A stretch of DNA of 7,255 bases, from positions 1-7,255 of the forward strand of contig SKMT01000570.1 in the NCBI GenBank assembly GCA_007120915.1, given 5' to 3'. This document shows, piece by piece, positions 1 to 6,582 of this stretch. Source of the DNA: Myxococcales bacterium (lineage in GTDB: Bacteria > Myxococcota_A > Bradymonadia > Bradymonadales > Bradymonadaceae). Position 1 is the first letter of the stretch; each line of letters opens with the position of its first letter. The notes beneath the pieces were generated by a model. That model searched no databases and was not told the origin of the DNA. It worked only from the letters and a program-made list of their open reading frames with translations. The position numbers and the translations under genes are program-made.

Positions 1-1265
1 CGGTCGTTTTTGCGCCGCCGATCTGACAACCGCCGCATCACCTGCCGTTCAAGCCGGCTCCCCCCGCGCATCAGACGCCGCCTGTGCCCTTCGACCTGCC
101 GGCGGGCCGAACGCGCAATCTCGCGGTAGTTCTTCTCCAACGCGTCGACGAACCCCCGGATCTGATCGACGATCCGCGCCGCCGCCGCCGTCGGTGTCTT
201 CGTCGACTCCGCGATCATATCCAACAGACAGCGGTCGCGTTGATGGCCCACTCCGCAGACAATCTTCAGCGGGTGCCCGCAGATCGCCTCCCCGATCTTC
301 TCGGTGTCAAAGTGCGCCAGATCCGAGCGCGACCCCCCGCCCCGAACGATGGCGACCACGTCGAACTGGTCGGCCCGCTTACGAAAATACTCCAGCGCCC
401 GAAGCACCGACGGCTCCGTGTTCGCCCCCTGTACGTTCGCGTCGTGCACCACCACCGAGCAGCCCAGTGAACTTTCGCGAAGCTGATGGATAAAATCGTT
501 GTAGGCGTCGCTCTCAAAGCTGGTGATCAGCCCGATGCGCATCGGACAGACCGGCCACGGGCGGTTGAGGTTGTCCGCCTCGATCCCCTTCTTTTTGAGC
601 GCCCGGAACACCCGCTCGCGGTTCAGCTCGATCTCCCCGGCCGTGTAGGCGGGGTCGATGTCTTCGACGCGAAGCTGGTAGCGCCCATTCTTGGCGTACA
701 GGTCGATCTGACCGCCGAGCCGGACCGCCATTCCATCGGCAGGTTCGATGTTACTGCCGGCGAGCTTCTCCTCGATGCGGCGGCGGTGCCGCTGAAACAT
801 CACCGCCTTGATCTTCGCCACCTCCGTCGCCCCCTCGTAGGGCCGCTCCACCAGCTCGAAAAAATAGGTCGAGTAGTTGCTGGCCCGATTCTTATCGAAG
901 TCCTGCAGCTCTCCGACAACCCACACCGTCTCGTCGAACCGTTTTCTGAGAGCGGCCTGAGCGGCGTGATTCAGCCGGCTGACCGTCCAGGTACCCTCCG
1001 GCACCGTCGGCACCGCCGCGGCGGGCTGGTCCGATTCGTCACGGCCGGCTCGAAACTTTCGGAGCCGCTGCGAAAACTTGAAGTGATATCCTTCGAGCTG
1101 CTGAATGACGTATTCGAGGTGCTTCAGCGGCACGAACCAGCACTTGCTGCGGTTGTCGAATGACCGATCGGGAAGGGTGCGCACCACGTCCACAAGCTCG
1201 CGCTCGTAGGGAAAGTCGATCTTGATGCGCTCCTTGTTCGGTTCCACGTCGAGCAGTCTCGCCAT
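1..1265 (-). CDS. xseA: Exodeoxyribonuclease VII large subunit (partial, C-terminus beyond left edge) with an extra N-terminal HARP-like domain
   Basis: Catalytic subunit of exonuclease VII, which degrades single-stranded DNA from both ends in complex with XseB; cytoplasmic, DNA repair. About 421 codons are visible and no stop is reached. Residues 1-65 are not part of standard XseA: FPYERELVDVVRTLP followed by F-D-x(3)-K-x-W-x-V-P-L resembles the HARP domain of SMARCAL1-type helicases. The OB-fold spans about 93-225 (WTVSRLNHAA..., VWVVGEL). The nuclease domain starts at RIGLITS (243), with D257, VRGGGS (R308) and GHQRD (H341, D344). The spacings match the catalytic D/R/H/D set I recall for E. 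coli XseA (155/205/238/241). The usual GHExD glutamate is Q342. A helical, Arg-rich coiled-coil region begins near 365. The start is fixed by a perfect AGGAGG (1275-1270), 4 nt before the ATG. The ATG overlaps the lipoprotein stop codon. No xseB is visible. Confidence 0.93.
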   Translation of the reverse strand, partial: MARLLDVEPNKERIKIDFPYERELVDVVRTLPDRSFDNRSKCWFVPLKHLEYVIQQLEGYHFKFSQRLRKFRAGRDESDQPAAAVPTVPEGTWTVSRLNHAAQAALRKRFDETVWVVGELQDFDKNRASNYSTYFFELVERPYEGATEVAKIKAVMFQRHRRRIEEKLAGSNIEPADGMAVRLGGQIDLYAKNGRYQLRVEDIDPAYTAGEIELNRERVFRALKKKGIEADNLNRPWPVCPMRIGLITSFESDAYNDFIHQLRESSLGCSVVVHDANVQGANTEPSVLRALEYFRKRADQFDVVAIVRGGGSRSDLAHFDTEKIGEAICGHPLKIVCGVGHQRDRCLLDMIAESTKTPTAAAARIVDQIRGFVDALEKNYREIARSARRQVEGHRRRLMRGGSRLERQVMRRLSDRRRKND

Positions 1266-1531
1266 CAATCCTCCTGTTGCACACAGACACTTCCCTCTTC
1301 ACCCAGACAGTGGTTCTGCCCCTCCTGGTCACAGGGGGCACACCACTGGTCGTCGCCGCAGCTCTCATCCTCGTCACATTCAACGAGACATTGACTCTGA
1401 TAGCACAGCTCCCCATCCGGACAGCCCACATGCTCATCGCAGTCAGCCGTCGTCACACAGCCGGCTGTCAGCCACAGCGCAGCCGCAGCCAGCACCAGTA
1501 GATTCCGGGGCAACACCATGGTCCGTTTCAT
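1265..1531 (-). CDS. Small Cys-rich lipoprotein, function unknown
   Basis: An 88-residue protein from the chosen start. The N-terminus MKRTMVLPRN is positively charged, followed by a hydrophobic stretch and the lipobox L-T-A-G-C with the lipidated Cys at residue 25, so signal peptidase II processing and membrane anchoring are expected. The mature part (64 residues) is acidic and holds ten further cysteines in spacings such as C-P-D-G-x-L-C-x(3)-Q-C. This suggests several disulfides and a compact extracytoplasmic domain. Such short Cys-rich lipoproteins are common in Myxococcota and relatives, but I cannot assign a function. The start is uncertain: in-frame ATGs also lie at 1603, 1549 and 1519, and none has a strong ribosome binding site. 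1531 gives the best signal peptide. The stop overlaps the xseA start by one base (TGATG), so the two genes are very probably cotranscribed and translationally coupled. Confidence 0.75.
   Translation of the reverse strand: MKRTMVLPRNLLVLAAAALWLTAGCVTTADCDEHVGCPDGELCYQSQCLVECDEDESCGDDQWCAPCDQEGQNHCLGEEGSVCVQQED
1270..1275 (-). promoter_or_regulatory. Strong Shine-Dalgarno of xseA inside the lipoprotein gene
   Basis: AGGAGG lies 4 nt upstream of the xseA ATG and forms part of the last codons of the preceding lipoprotein gene. It decides the xseA start and brings the HARP-like N-terminal domain into the protein. It also suggests that xseA is translated from the lipoprotein transcript. Confidence 0.8.
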
Positions 1532-1785
1532 TGTGGCGGGCAGGGACATAGATCGCTGAGCGGAGTCGGGATCAAGTGGAGCGCCATCGTTCTGCCCCAC
1601 CATAACCGCCCTGGTAGCTCACACCCAACCAGTATCTCGACCAGCGGCGTCGGACATCATCTCCCCGGCGAACGAAAACCCCGTCGGTTGGCGCACCTCC
1701 GATGCAACGATGAGACCGGAGTACCGCTGTTTACCCGGTGGCAACTCGCAGCCGGGGGAGAGTCTACGAAGCGGGACAACGACAG

Positions 1786-1814
1786 TTGGAAGCTCCGCGC
1801 TGCATCGCTACGAT
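1786..1814 (+). promoter_or_regulatory. Predicted sigma-70-type promoter of the metalloprotease gene
   Basis: TTGGAA (1786-1791), a spacer of exactly 17 nt, then TACGAT (1809-1814). Each hexamer matches the consensus at four or more positions. The expected transcription start is near 1821, giving a leader of about 65 nt before the ATG at 1887. This is the best promoter match in the upstream region. Confidence 0.55.
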
Positions 1815-1842
1815 AGCCTGGGCACCCCGAACCTCTCTGGTC

Positions 1843-1872
1843 CCGCCGTCTCAATACGGCGGCTTTCTCTTT
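1843..1872 (+). terminator. Hairpin with pyrimidine/T-rich tail in the metalloprotease leader (possible attenuator)
   Basis: CCGCCGT (1843-1849) and ACGGCGG (1856-1862) form a perfect 7-bp G+C-rich stem with a 6-nt loop, followed directly by CTTTCTCTTT (1863-1872). It sits between the predicted transcription start (about 1821) and the start codon (1887). It could be a leaky intrinsic terminator that attenuates the gene. It could also end a roughly 50-nt leader RNA or a short transcript from the promoter just upstream. The tail is interrupted by C residues, so termination efficiency would be moderate at best. Confidence 0.45.
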
Positions 1873-1886
1873 CGACGGGCACACCG

Positions 1887-3494
1887 ATGGAACCTATTCT
1901 CAGAGTTCTGACGGCCGCAGCACTCGTTATCGGACTCTCCTTCGTTGCTCCCACGGCACTGCTGGCCGAGGACGACACAGAAACTGTCGAAGAACAACAG
2001 ACGGACCTGTCCGAAGAGCGGCTGCTGGAGGCTGCCTCCGAGATTACCGAGCAGGTCGTCAAGATTCGCGGACTTCAGCTCAAATCATCGATCCCAAAGG
2101 GTGTAAAAGACCGCGATCAGCTCCGCGACATGCTGGTCGAACGCTTCCATGACGAAGTCTCGGAAGAACAATTTCAGGCCGAAGCCGATGTCTATCGGCG
2201 CCTCGGCCTGATGGACGAGGGGATCGACTACAAGGAAATGATGCTCGACCTGCTCACCGAGCAGATCGCCGGGTTTTATGACCAGCACGCAGGCGAGTTG
2301 TACATCATGAAGGGGCTGCCGGAAGCGTTGCAGCGCTCAACGATGGCCCACGAGCTATTCCACGCCATCCAGGACCAGCATTTTGACATCGTCCGGCTGC
2401 TCGAGCCCTTCGACCCTCAGGAAAACGCCGATTATTCGCTGGCGCGAATGGCGCTGATCGAGGGCGATGCCACAGTGCTGATGTTCGACTACGAGCTGTA
2501 CGATCAGGGCCATCTGCCCCAGGCTCGCGAAGAGAGCTTTATCGACATCCCCCGCATCGCCGCTGCCGTGTTGGAGTTGGATCCGATGCAGATGGCTGCC
2601 GTCGAACAACTGGACCAACCGGACGCGATGGACCTGGGCGGAAGCACGGTGCCGTCGTTGACCGACTCCGCACTGGGCACCGCCCCCCGGATCGTGCGCG
2701 ACACCCTGCTGTTTCCCTACATCGAGGGGATGCGCTTTGTGGTACGGGCCCGATCCGGGCGGACCTGGAAGGAGTTTGATCGCGTCTACGACCAGCCGCC
2801 GGTGTCGACCTCCCAGATACTTCACCCCGAGCAGTACTTCGACGGAGTATCCCCCGTGGATATCACCTATTCCGCAGATGAAGCGCTCCCGGATCACCGA
2901 AAGGTCTACGACACGGTCTTCGGGGAGCTGAAGACCCGCTCCTGGCTGGCAACCCACCTTGGTGAACAATCCGGCGAGTTGCCCGAGGTCGCCGAAATCT
3001 CCGAGGGCTGGCGTGGTGATCGGCTCCACGGGTATTCCGATGGAGACGGCTCGATGATCGTGACCTACCTGAGCAGTTGGGACAGCGAAGACGACGCCCA
3101 GACCTTCGCCCGGGCTCTCGACCGAACCCTGCGCCAGCGCCACGACAGCTCCAGCGCTCATCGCGTCGGCGACCACGGCGAATCCTGGTGCCACCGCCCC
3201 GGCAACTCCTCCGACGGTCAGCGTCACTACATCGAGCGCTGGGGCGAGGTGGTACTCTACATCGAAGGAGTGCCCTCCCAACTCGACGCCCGGGGCCACG
3301 AAACCGACCCCACCACCTACCGGCTGCGCGACCATATCTGGGACAGCCACCGCCGAGTTCCCTTTGACGAAGTGGTCGACCAGCGCATCAAAGAGGTCGA
3401 CGACGATTCCGAGTCCTCCTCCCAAAGCGACGAAAGCGCATCCATTCCCCCCGCCCCACCCTGCGACGACGGCGACATCGCCGCACGCCGCTAA
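1887..3494 (+). CDS. Exported zinc metalloprotease of the HExxH...E (gluzincin-like) type
   Basis: A 535-residue protein. A signal peptide covers residues 1-27 (hydrophobic core TAAALVIGLSFVAP), with likely cleavage after ALLA, so the enzyme acts in the periplasm or outside. The start at 1887 is chosen because it opens this signal peptide; its ribosome binding site is weak. The catalytic core is AHELFHAIQDQHFD, with H155-E156-x-x-H159. A likely third zinc ligand is E192 in ALIEGDA, 33 residues on. The preceding IAGFYD...LYI block matches a family of putative metallopeptidases that I associate with Myxococcota and related groups. The C-terminal half (about 300-500) has no domain I recognise. 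The last 30 residues are an acidic/Ser-rich and then Pro-rich tail. Substrate and role are unknown. The gene is monocistronic by layout, convergent with yraN and separated from it by 4 nt. Zinc protease is a confident call; the exact family is not. Confidence 0.88.
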   Translation: MEPILRVLTAAALVIGLSFVAPTALLAEDDTETVEEQQTDLSEERLLEAASEITEQVVKIRGLQLKSSIPKGVKDRDQLRDMLVERFHDEVSEEQFQAEADVYRRLGLMDEGIDYKEMMLDLLTEQIAGFYDQHAGELYIMKGLPEALQRSTMAHELFHAIQDQHFDIVRLLEPFDPQENADYSLARMALIEGDATVLMFDYELYDQGHLPQAREESFIDIPRIAAAVLELDPMQMAAVEQLDQPDAMDLGGSTVPSLTDSALGTAPRIVRDTLLFPYIEGMRFVVRARSGRTWKEFDRVYDQPPVSTSQILHPEQYFDGVSPVDITYSADEALPDHRKVYDTVFGELKTRSWLATHLGEQSGELPEVAEISEGWRGDRLHGYSDGDGSMIVTYLSSWDSEDDAQTFARALDRTLRQRHDSSSAHRVGDHGESWCHRPGNSSDGQRHYIERWGEVVLYIEGVPSQLDARGHETDPTTYRLRDHIWDSHRRVPFDEVVDQRIKEVDDDSESSSQSDESASIPPAPPCDDGDIAARR

Positions 3495-3498
3495 TCCG

Positions 3499-3918
3499 CT
3501 AGTATGGATTCCCGCTGGCGTCGAAGGCCGCCTCAAAGTGGCGAATATTCGGCGGGCTCTCACTAAAATCGACGGCAATCACATCGAACCGGTAGCCCGT
3601 GTTCGGGCGTCCGTAGCGCTGCTCGTAGTAGCGAGCCATCCGGGTGATGGTGCGGCGTTTGCTGGCAGTCACCGACAGCTCCGGGGTCATTTTGCCCGGG
3701 CTGCTTCGGCTCTTGACCTCCACGAAGGCCATCATCTGCCCCCCTGTCGGGAACGGACGAGTGGCGATAATGTCGATCTCACCCCATTCGGTCTCGAAGT
3801 TGGTATCCTCGATCTTCCAGCCCTTCCGGCGTAGATAGGCCGCGGCGAGCGCCTCGCCGTCTTGCCCGCGCTGGAGGTGTTCCGGCAGATCCGATTGCGA
3901 TTCCCCTGAGTTGTCCAT
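3499..3918 (-). CDS. yraN: YraN/UPF0102 family nuclease-fold protein
   Basis: A 139-residue protein of normal family length after a short polar N-terminal tail of about 15 residues. Characteristic signatures in order are G-x-x-x-G-E-x-L-A-x-x-Y-L-x-x-K-G-W (18-34), W-G-E-I-D-I-I (45-51) and F-V-E-V-K-S-R (65-71). E22, E47/D49 and E67-x-K69 make up the Holliday-junction-resolvase-like PD-(D/E)XK core. RFDVIAVDF closes the domain. The family's cellular function is poorly defined, and a role in DNA metabolism is inferred from the fold and from its frequent linkage to rnhB, which is also seen here. The ATG is preceded by a good AGGAG (3928-3924). The 85-nt gap after rnhB contains no gene or clear promoter, so yraN is probably the last gene of the operon. 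Its stop lies 4 nt from the convergent metalloprotease stop. Confidence 0.93.
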   Translation of the reverse strand: MDNSGESQSDLPEHLQRGQDGEALAAAYLRRKGWKIEDTNFETEWGEIDIIATRPFPTGGQMMAFVEVKSRSSPGKMTPELSVTASKRRTITRMARYYEQRYGRPNTGYRFDVIAVDFSESPPNIRHFEAAFDASGNPY

Positions 3919-4003
3919 CTTCTCTCCTGGTCGATGCGTTTGGGTTTCTGGTCACCCGGGTCGACCGCCCCCGGTACTCCCCTCCTGGTTCATCCCCCCG
4001 ATT

Positions 4004-4669
4004 TCACTCTCCCCCGTCGACAACGCCCGCAAAGGAGCGTCGATGCAGCGGGCACGGGCCGTACTCACGAAGCGCCTGCCGATGCTGCGCGGTGCCGTAG
4101 CCTTTGTTCGATGCAAATCCGTAGTGCGGAAACTCTCTATCTGCCTCGATCATCTCCCGGTCGCGCAACACCTTCGCGAAGATACTGGCCGCAGCGATGG
4201 CCAGGCTCTTTGCGTCACCGCCGACGATGGCCTGCTGGTTATCCGGCCCCTGCGGAACCGTCAGATTCCCATCAATCAGCACCAGATCCGGACATTCCCC
4301 CACGCGCTGACACAACTGACTCAGCGCCGACTCCATCGCCTGGAACGTCGCCTGAAGCACGTTGACCTCATCGATGACCCCGGCGTCGCGGGAGGCGACT
4401 TCGGCGTCGAAATCACCCTGGTTGAGCCGTTCGTACAGCTCGTCTCGCTGGGAAACATCCAGCTTCTTGGAGTCATCCAACGCATCCAGCGCCTCCGGAA
4501 GCGGTTCGCGAAGGTCGAGCCAGAAGGCAGCGGCGTACACCGGCCCCGCCAGGGGACCACGGCCTGCTTCGTCGACACCGACGACAGTGTCGATGCCCCG
4601 CTTCCGAAGCCGTTGTTCCACATCCCCGATCACCGGCTCTGGCATATCCAACAGCTTCTGCTGGCTCAT
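4004..4669 (-). CDS. rnhB: Ribonuclease HII
   Basis: A 221-residue enzyme that cleaves the RNA strand of RNA-DNA hybrids and incises at single ribonucleotides embedded in DNA, starting ribonucleotide excision repair in the cytoplasm. The hallmark GVDEAGRGPLAGPV supplies D33 and E34, followed by DDSKKL (65-70). D133 lies in LIDGN. The block GDAKSLAIAAASIFAKVLRD ends in D170. With these four acidic residues present, the enzyme should be active. The C-terminal HYGFASNKGYGT...H segment and PLHRRSF are also typical. The N-terminal extension of about 30 residues before the DEAGRG strand is slightly longer than in many homologues. The start codon overlaps the stop of the upstream coiled-coil gene (ATGA), indicating translational coupling. 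yraN follows after 85 nt. Confidence 0.97.
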   Translation of the reverse strand: MSQQKLLDMPEPVIGDVEQRLRKRGIDTVVGVDEAGRGPLAGPVYAAAFWLDLREPLPEALDALDDSKKLDVSQRDELYERLNQGDFDAEVASRDAGVIDEVNVLQATFQAMESALSQLCQRVGECPDLVLIDGNLTVPQGPDNQQAIVGGDAKSLAIAAASIFAKVLRDREMIEADREFPHYGFASNKGYGTAQHRQALREYGPCPLHRRSFAGVVDGGE

Positions 4670-6423
4670 CGCGCAGACTCACAGATGACGATCTGGCTCT
4701 TCTTGGCGGCACTCTTAAACACGGACTGAAATTTGGTGGCATGCCCCGATGTCATCGCTTCAGCGGGCGGGGCAATCCACACCGAGGTCAGCGCCCGGGA
4801 GTTACCCGCGGCTGCCTTGTTGATGTGCAACGCCAGTGCCAGCGCCGACACAACGGCCTGTACCTCTGCGGTGCGGGTATTCTGCCACAACTCCAACTGC
4901 TCATCCGTCAGCGCTTCGGCCTGCAGTTGACCCTCCGCGCTCAGATCGAGTGCATTGAATCTCTCACTGAGCACGTGTCCACAGATCTTCGACCAGGTCG
5001 CACGGGCTCCGTCGCTCAACCCGGTGCCATTCCACTGCCCCGTGTGTTCGGCGACGTCTCGCAACCAGGTAAATGGACTGTCGAAATTCCAATCTCCCTG
5101 CTGGTCGTCCTCCGACAGGTCGATCTCATCGGTGTCCACGCCCAGCTCCTCCAGGTCTCGTTCCAGTTGGAAGGAGTTCAGCGTCAGTTCCGGCAGCTCC
5201 TCGCGTCGTTGCCGAAGTGTCTCCAGACGGCCTTGAAGTTTCTCCAACTGCTTTCGTGCTCTGCGGTAGCTCGGATCCTGGCGAACGTCTTCGAGCTTCA
5301 TCTCCAGCTTCGAGATCCCCTTCTGCAACCGTTGGGCCTCCGGGATACGCGCTCGCAGCTCTCCTTCCTTTTCTGCCCCTGCCTTAAACAGCATGTGGTC
5401 GACGCGCTCCCGGATCTCAATTTGCTGTTCGCGCACCTGATTGATGCGTCGGCGAATTGAGGTCAATCGCACCTTTCGCAGGTTGGCCCGGCCGCGATTG
5501 TGGTAGTAGCGAAACAGCGCGAAGGCAGCCACCGCCCAGCCCGGAATACTGAGCAGAGCGATCAGCCGGTGGGTTTCATGGAGTGCAAAGCTCGTCGACA
5601 GTGCCGCTATCGCCACTCCCAGGCCCACCCACAAATACGGTGACCGGTACGGAGGCTGAGGCAACAGATTCTGGATTCGGTCCAGCTCCTTGTGTTCCTG
5701 ATCTTGGAGCCGCTGAAGCTCGGTGTCGATTTCGTAGAGCTTGTCGTCTTTCGTGTCCAGAAACTGCAGATCCTCGTCAGAAAGGTCATCGAGCGCGATC
5801 TCGTCGAGCTTTTCTCTGGCCCGTTCCAGTTTTTCTTCGACCTTCTGGCCCTTGCCGAGCTGCTCTTTGCATTCTTCGATGCGTCGCCGCAGCTCTTTGA
5901 TTTCGTCTTCGGCCTCCTCGATCTTCTGGGCCATGCGATACTGCTCGATCAGCTCCGGGATTCGGTCGTCTCCCCCGGCGCCAACGGCCACGGAAGTTCC
6001 GGTGACATCCTCGGGATCGAACCTCCAGAGATGAAGGGGCAGAAACACCGGCAACGGGGGCAGCCCCAGCTTCTGCTGCAGTGCCGCCTCCACTTCGGCT
6101 GCTGAACTCGCCCCATCGTCATAGCCACCTGATGTCTTGCGCTGCAGACGCACCGAAGCCGGGTCCGCCCGCCGGATCACCCGATAGACCCGATCGCCGA
6201 TCTTCAACACCGCCGCCAGCTTCGTATTCTCGCCCATCTGCAACCGCCGGCGTTGACCATCCGTCAGTTGGGTCGGATACAGACAGGCCACCACCAGATC
6301 ATGGACCTGGCGCGCCGTCACCCCCGGGGGCAACGACAGTCGCGCCAACGATCCGTCGGGGCGCAACCGCTGTGGGCGATCGGCCCCGAACACTCCCTGA
6401 AATATCAGTTCGCTAAGGCGCAT
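4666..6423 (-). CDS. Membrane-spanning coiled-coil protein with a degenerate YhaN/RecF-like ATPase head
   Basis: A 585-residue protein; I know no gene name. The N-terminus (MRLSELIFQGVFG...) and the following strand-rich region (KIGDRVYRVIRR) have the layout of the N-lobe of YhaN/RecF/SMC-like ATPases. Where a P-loop GPNxxGKST is expected, the protein has PPGVTARQV (32-40), lacking the Walker A glycine and lysine. A first charged coiled coil spans about 150-255. Two hydrophobic segments (263-282 and 287-307) form a likely transmembrane hairpin. A second coiled coil spans about 315-430. The C-terminal lobe contains a helix resembling an ABC signature (LTDEQLELW...ALALAL, 505-532) and SVWIAPPAEAM (547-557) where a Walker B would lie, without its acidic residues. 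I infer a pseudo-ATPase tethered to the inner membrane; DNA binding or a scaffold role is possible. No good ribosome binding site precedes the ATG, which is supported by the family-like N-terminus. It is cotranscribed with rnhB (ATGA overlap). Confidence 0.82.
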   Translation of the reverse strand: MRLSELIFQGVFGADRPQRLRPDGSLARLSLPPGVTARQVHDLVVACLYPTQLTDGQRRRLQMGENTKLAAVLKIGDRVYRVIRRADPASVRLQRKTSGGYDDGASSAAEVEAALQQKLGLPPLPVFLPLHLWRFDPEDVTGTSVAVGAGGDDRIPELIEQYRMAQKIEEAEDEIKELRRRIEECKEQLGKGQKVEEKLERAREKLDEIALDDLSDEDLQFLDTKDDKLYEIDTELQRLQDQEHKELDRIQNLLPQPPYRSPYLWVGLGVAIAALSTSFALHETHRLIALLSIPGWAVAAFALFRYYHNRGRANLRKVRLTSIRRRINQVREQQIEIRERVDHMLFKAGAEKEGELRARIPEAQRLQKGISKLEMKLEDVRQDPSYRRARKQLEKLQGRLETLRQRREELPELTLNSFQLERDLEELGVDTDEIDLSEDDQQGDWNFDSPFTWLRDVAEHTGQWNGTGLSDGARATWSKICGHVLSERFNALDLSAEGQLQAEALTDEQLELWQNTRTAEVQAVVSALALALHINKAAAGNSRALTSVWIAPPAEAMTSGHATKFQSVFKSAAKKSQIVICESAR

Positions 6424-6471
6424 GCTGGCCAGTCAATGTCTCGGCGAATGGCGAATAACTGAAGCTGTCGT

Positions 6472-6501
6472 ATCATACGCCGTCGAACGCGTTGTGGTAA
6501 A
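6472..6501 (-). promoter_or_regulatory. Predicted promoter of the coiled-coil gene-rnhB-yraN operon
   Basis: Reading the minus strand: TTTACC (6501-6496), an 18-nt spacer, then TATGAT (6477-6472), which matches the -10 consensus at five of six positions. The expected start is near 6465, about 40 nt upstream of the ATG at 6423. The site lies just downstream of the rplS terminator, where a new promoter is needed for the three following genes. Confidence 0.5.
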
Positions 6502-6518
6502 GACACGTCAGCGCCAAC

Positions 6519-6556
6519 AAAAAAGGCGACGGACATCTCTTGGATGGCCGTCGCCT
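6519..6556 (-). terminator. Rho-independent terminator of rplS
   Basis: On the minus strand, AGGCGACGG (6556-6548) pairs perfectly with CCGTCGCCT (6532-6524) around a 15-nt loop. Five or more T residues follow directly (6524-6519, the first also closing the stem). It lies 27 nt after the rplS stop codon and separates rplS from the downstream operon. Confidence 0.92.
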
Positions 6557-6582
6557 CTTGGTTGCCGAAGGGGCTGGGTAAA

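Larger units (their letters stand above)
1532..1886. other. Divergent upstream region between the lipoprotein and metalloprotease genes
   Basis: I see no credible gene here. On the plus strand it holds a good promoter and a hairpin with a pyrimidine tail (separate entries). On the minus strand the best candidate promoter for lipoprotein-xseA is TTGGGT (1628-1623), an 18-nt spacer, then TATGGT (1604-1599). This is a weak match. If real, transcription starts near 1592, which would exclude the ATG at 1603 and favour the start at 1531. An in-frame ATG at 1710 could extend the metalloprotease, but it lies upstream of the predicted plus-strand promoter and would bury the signal peptide. Confidence 0.4.

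Noticed and set aside
486..1163. 225-residue plus-strand frame
   Set aside because: It is antisense to xseA, which carries the catalytic motifs; no motif or ribosome binding site.
1710..1886. Upstream in-frame ATG extending the metalloprotease by 59 residues
   Set aside because: It lies before the predicted promoter (1786-1814), and the extension would bury the signal peptide.
2355..3578. Long 407-residue open frame on the minus strand
   Set aside because: It is antisense to the metalloprotease, whose signal peptide and HExxH motif are clear, and it overlaps the end of yraN. It is Gly/Val-rich, as expected from a G+C-rich shadow frame, with no recognisable motif.
3911..4729. 272-residue plus-strand frame
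   Set aside because: It is antisense to rnhB, whose DEAGRG and DGN motifs fix the true strand.
4741..5460. 239-residue plus-strand frame
   Set aside because: It is antisense to the coiled-coil gene; Leu/Gln-rich composition is the complement of its coiled-coil codons.
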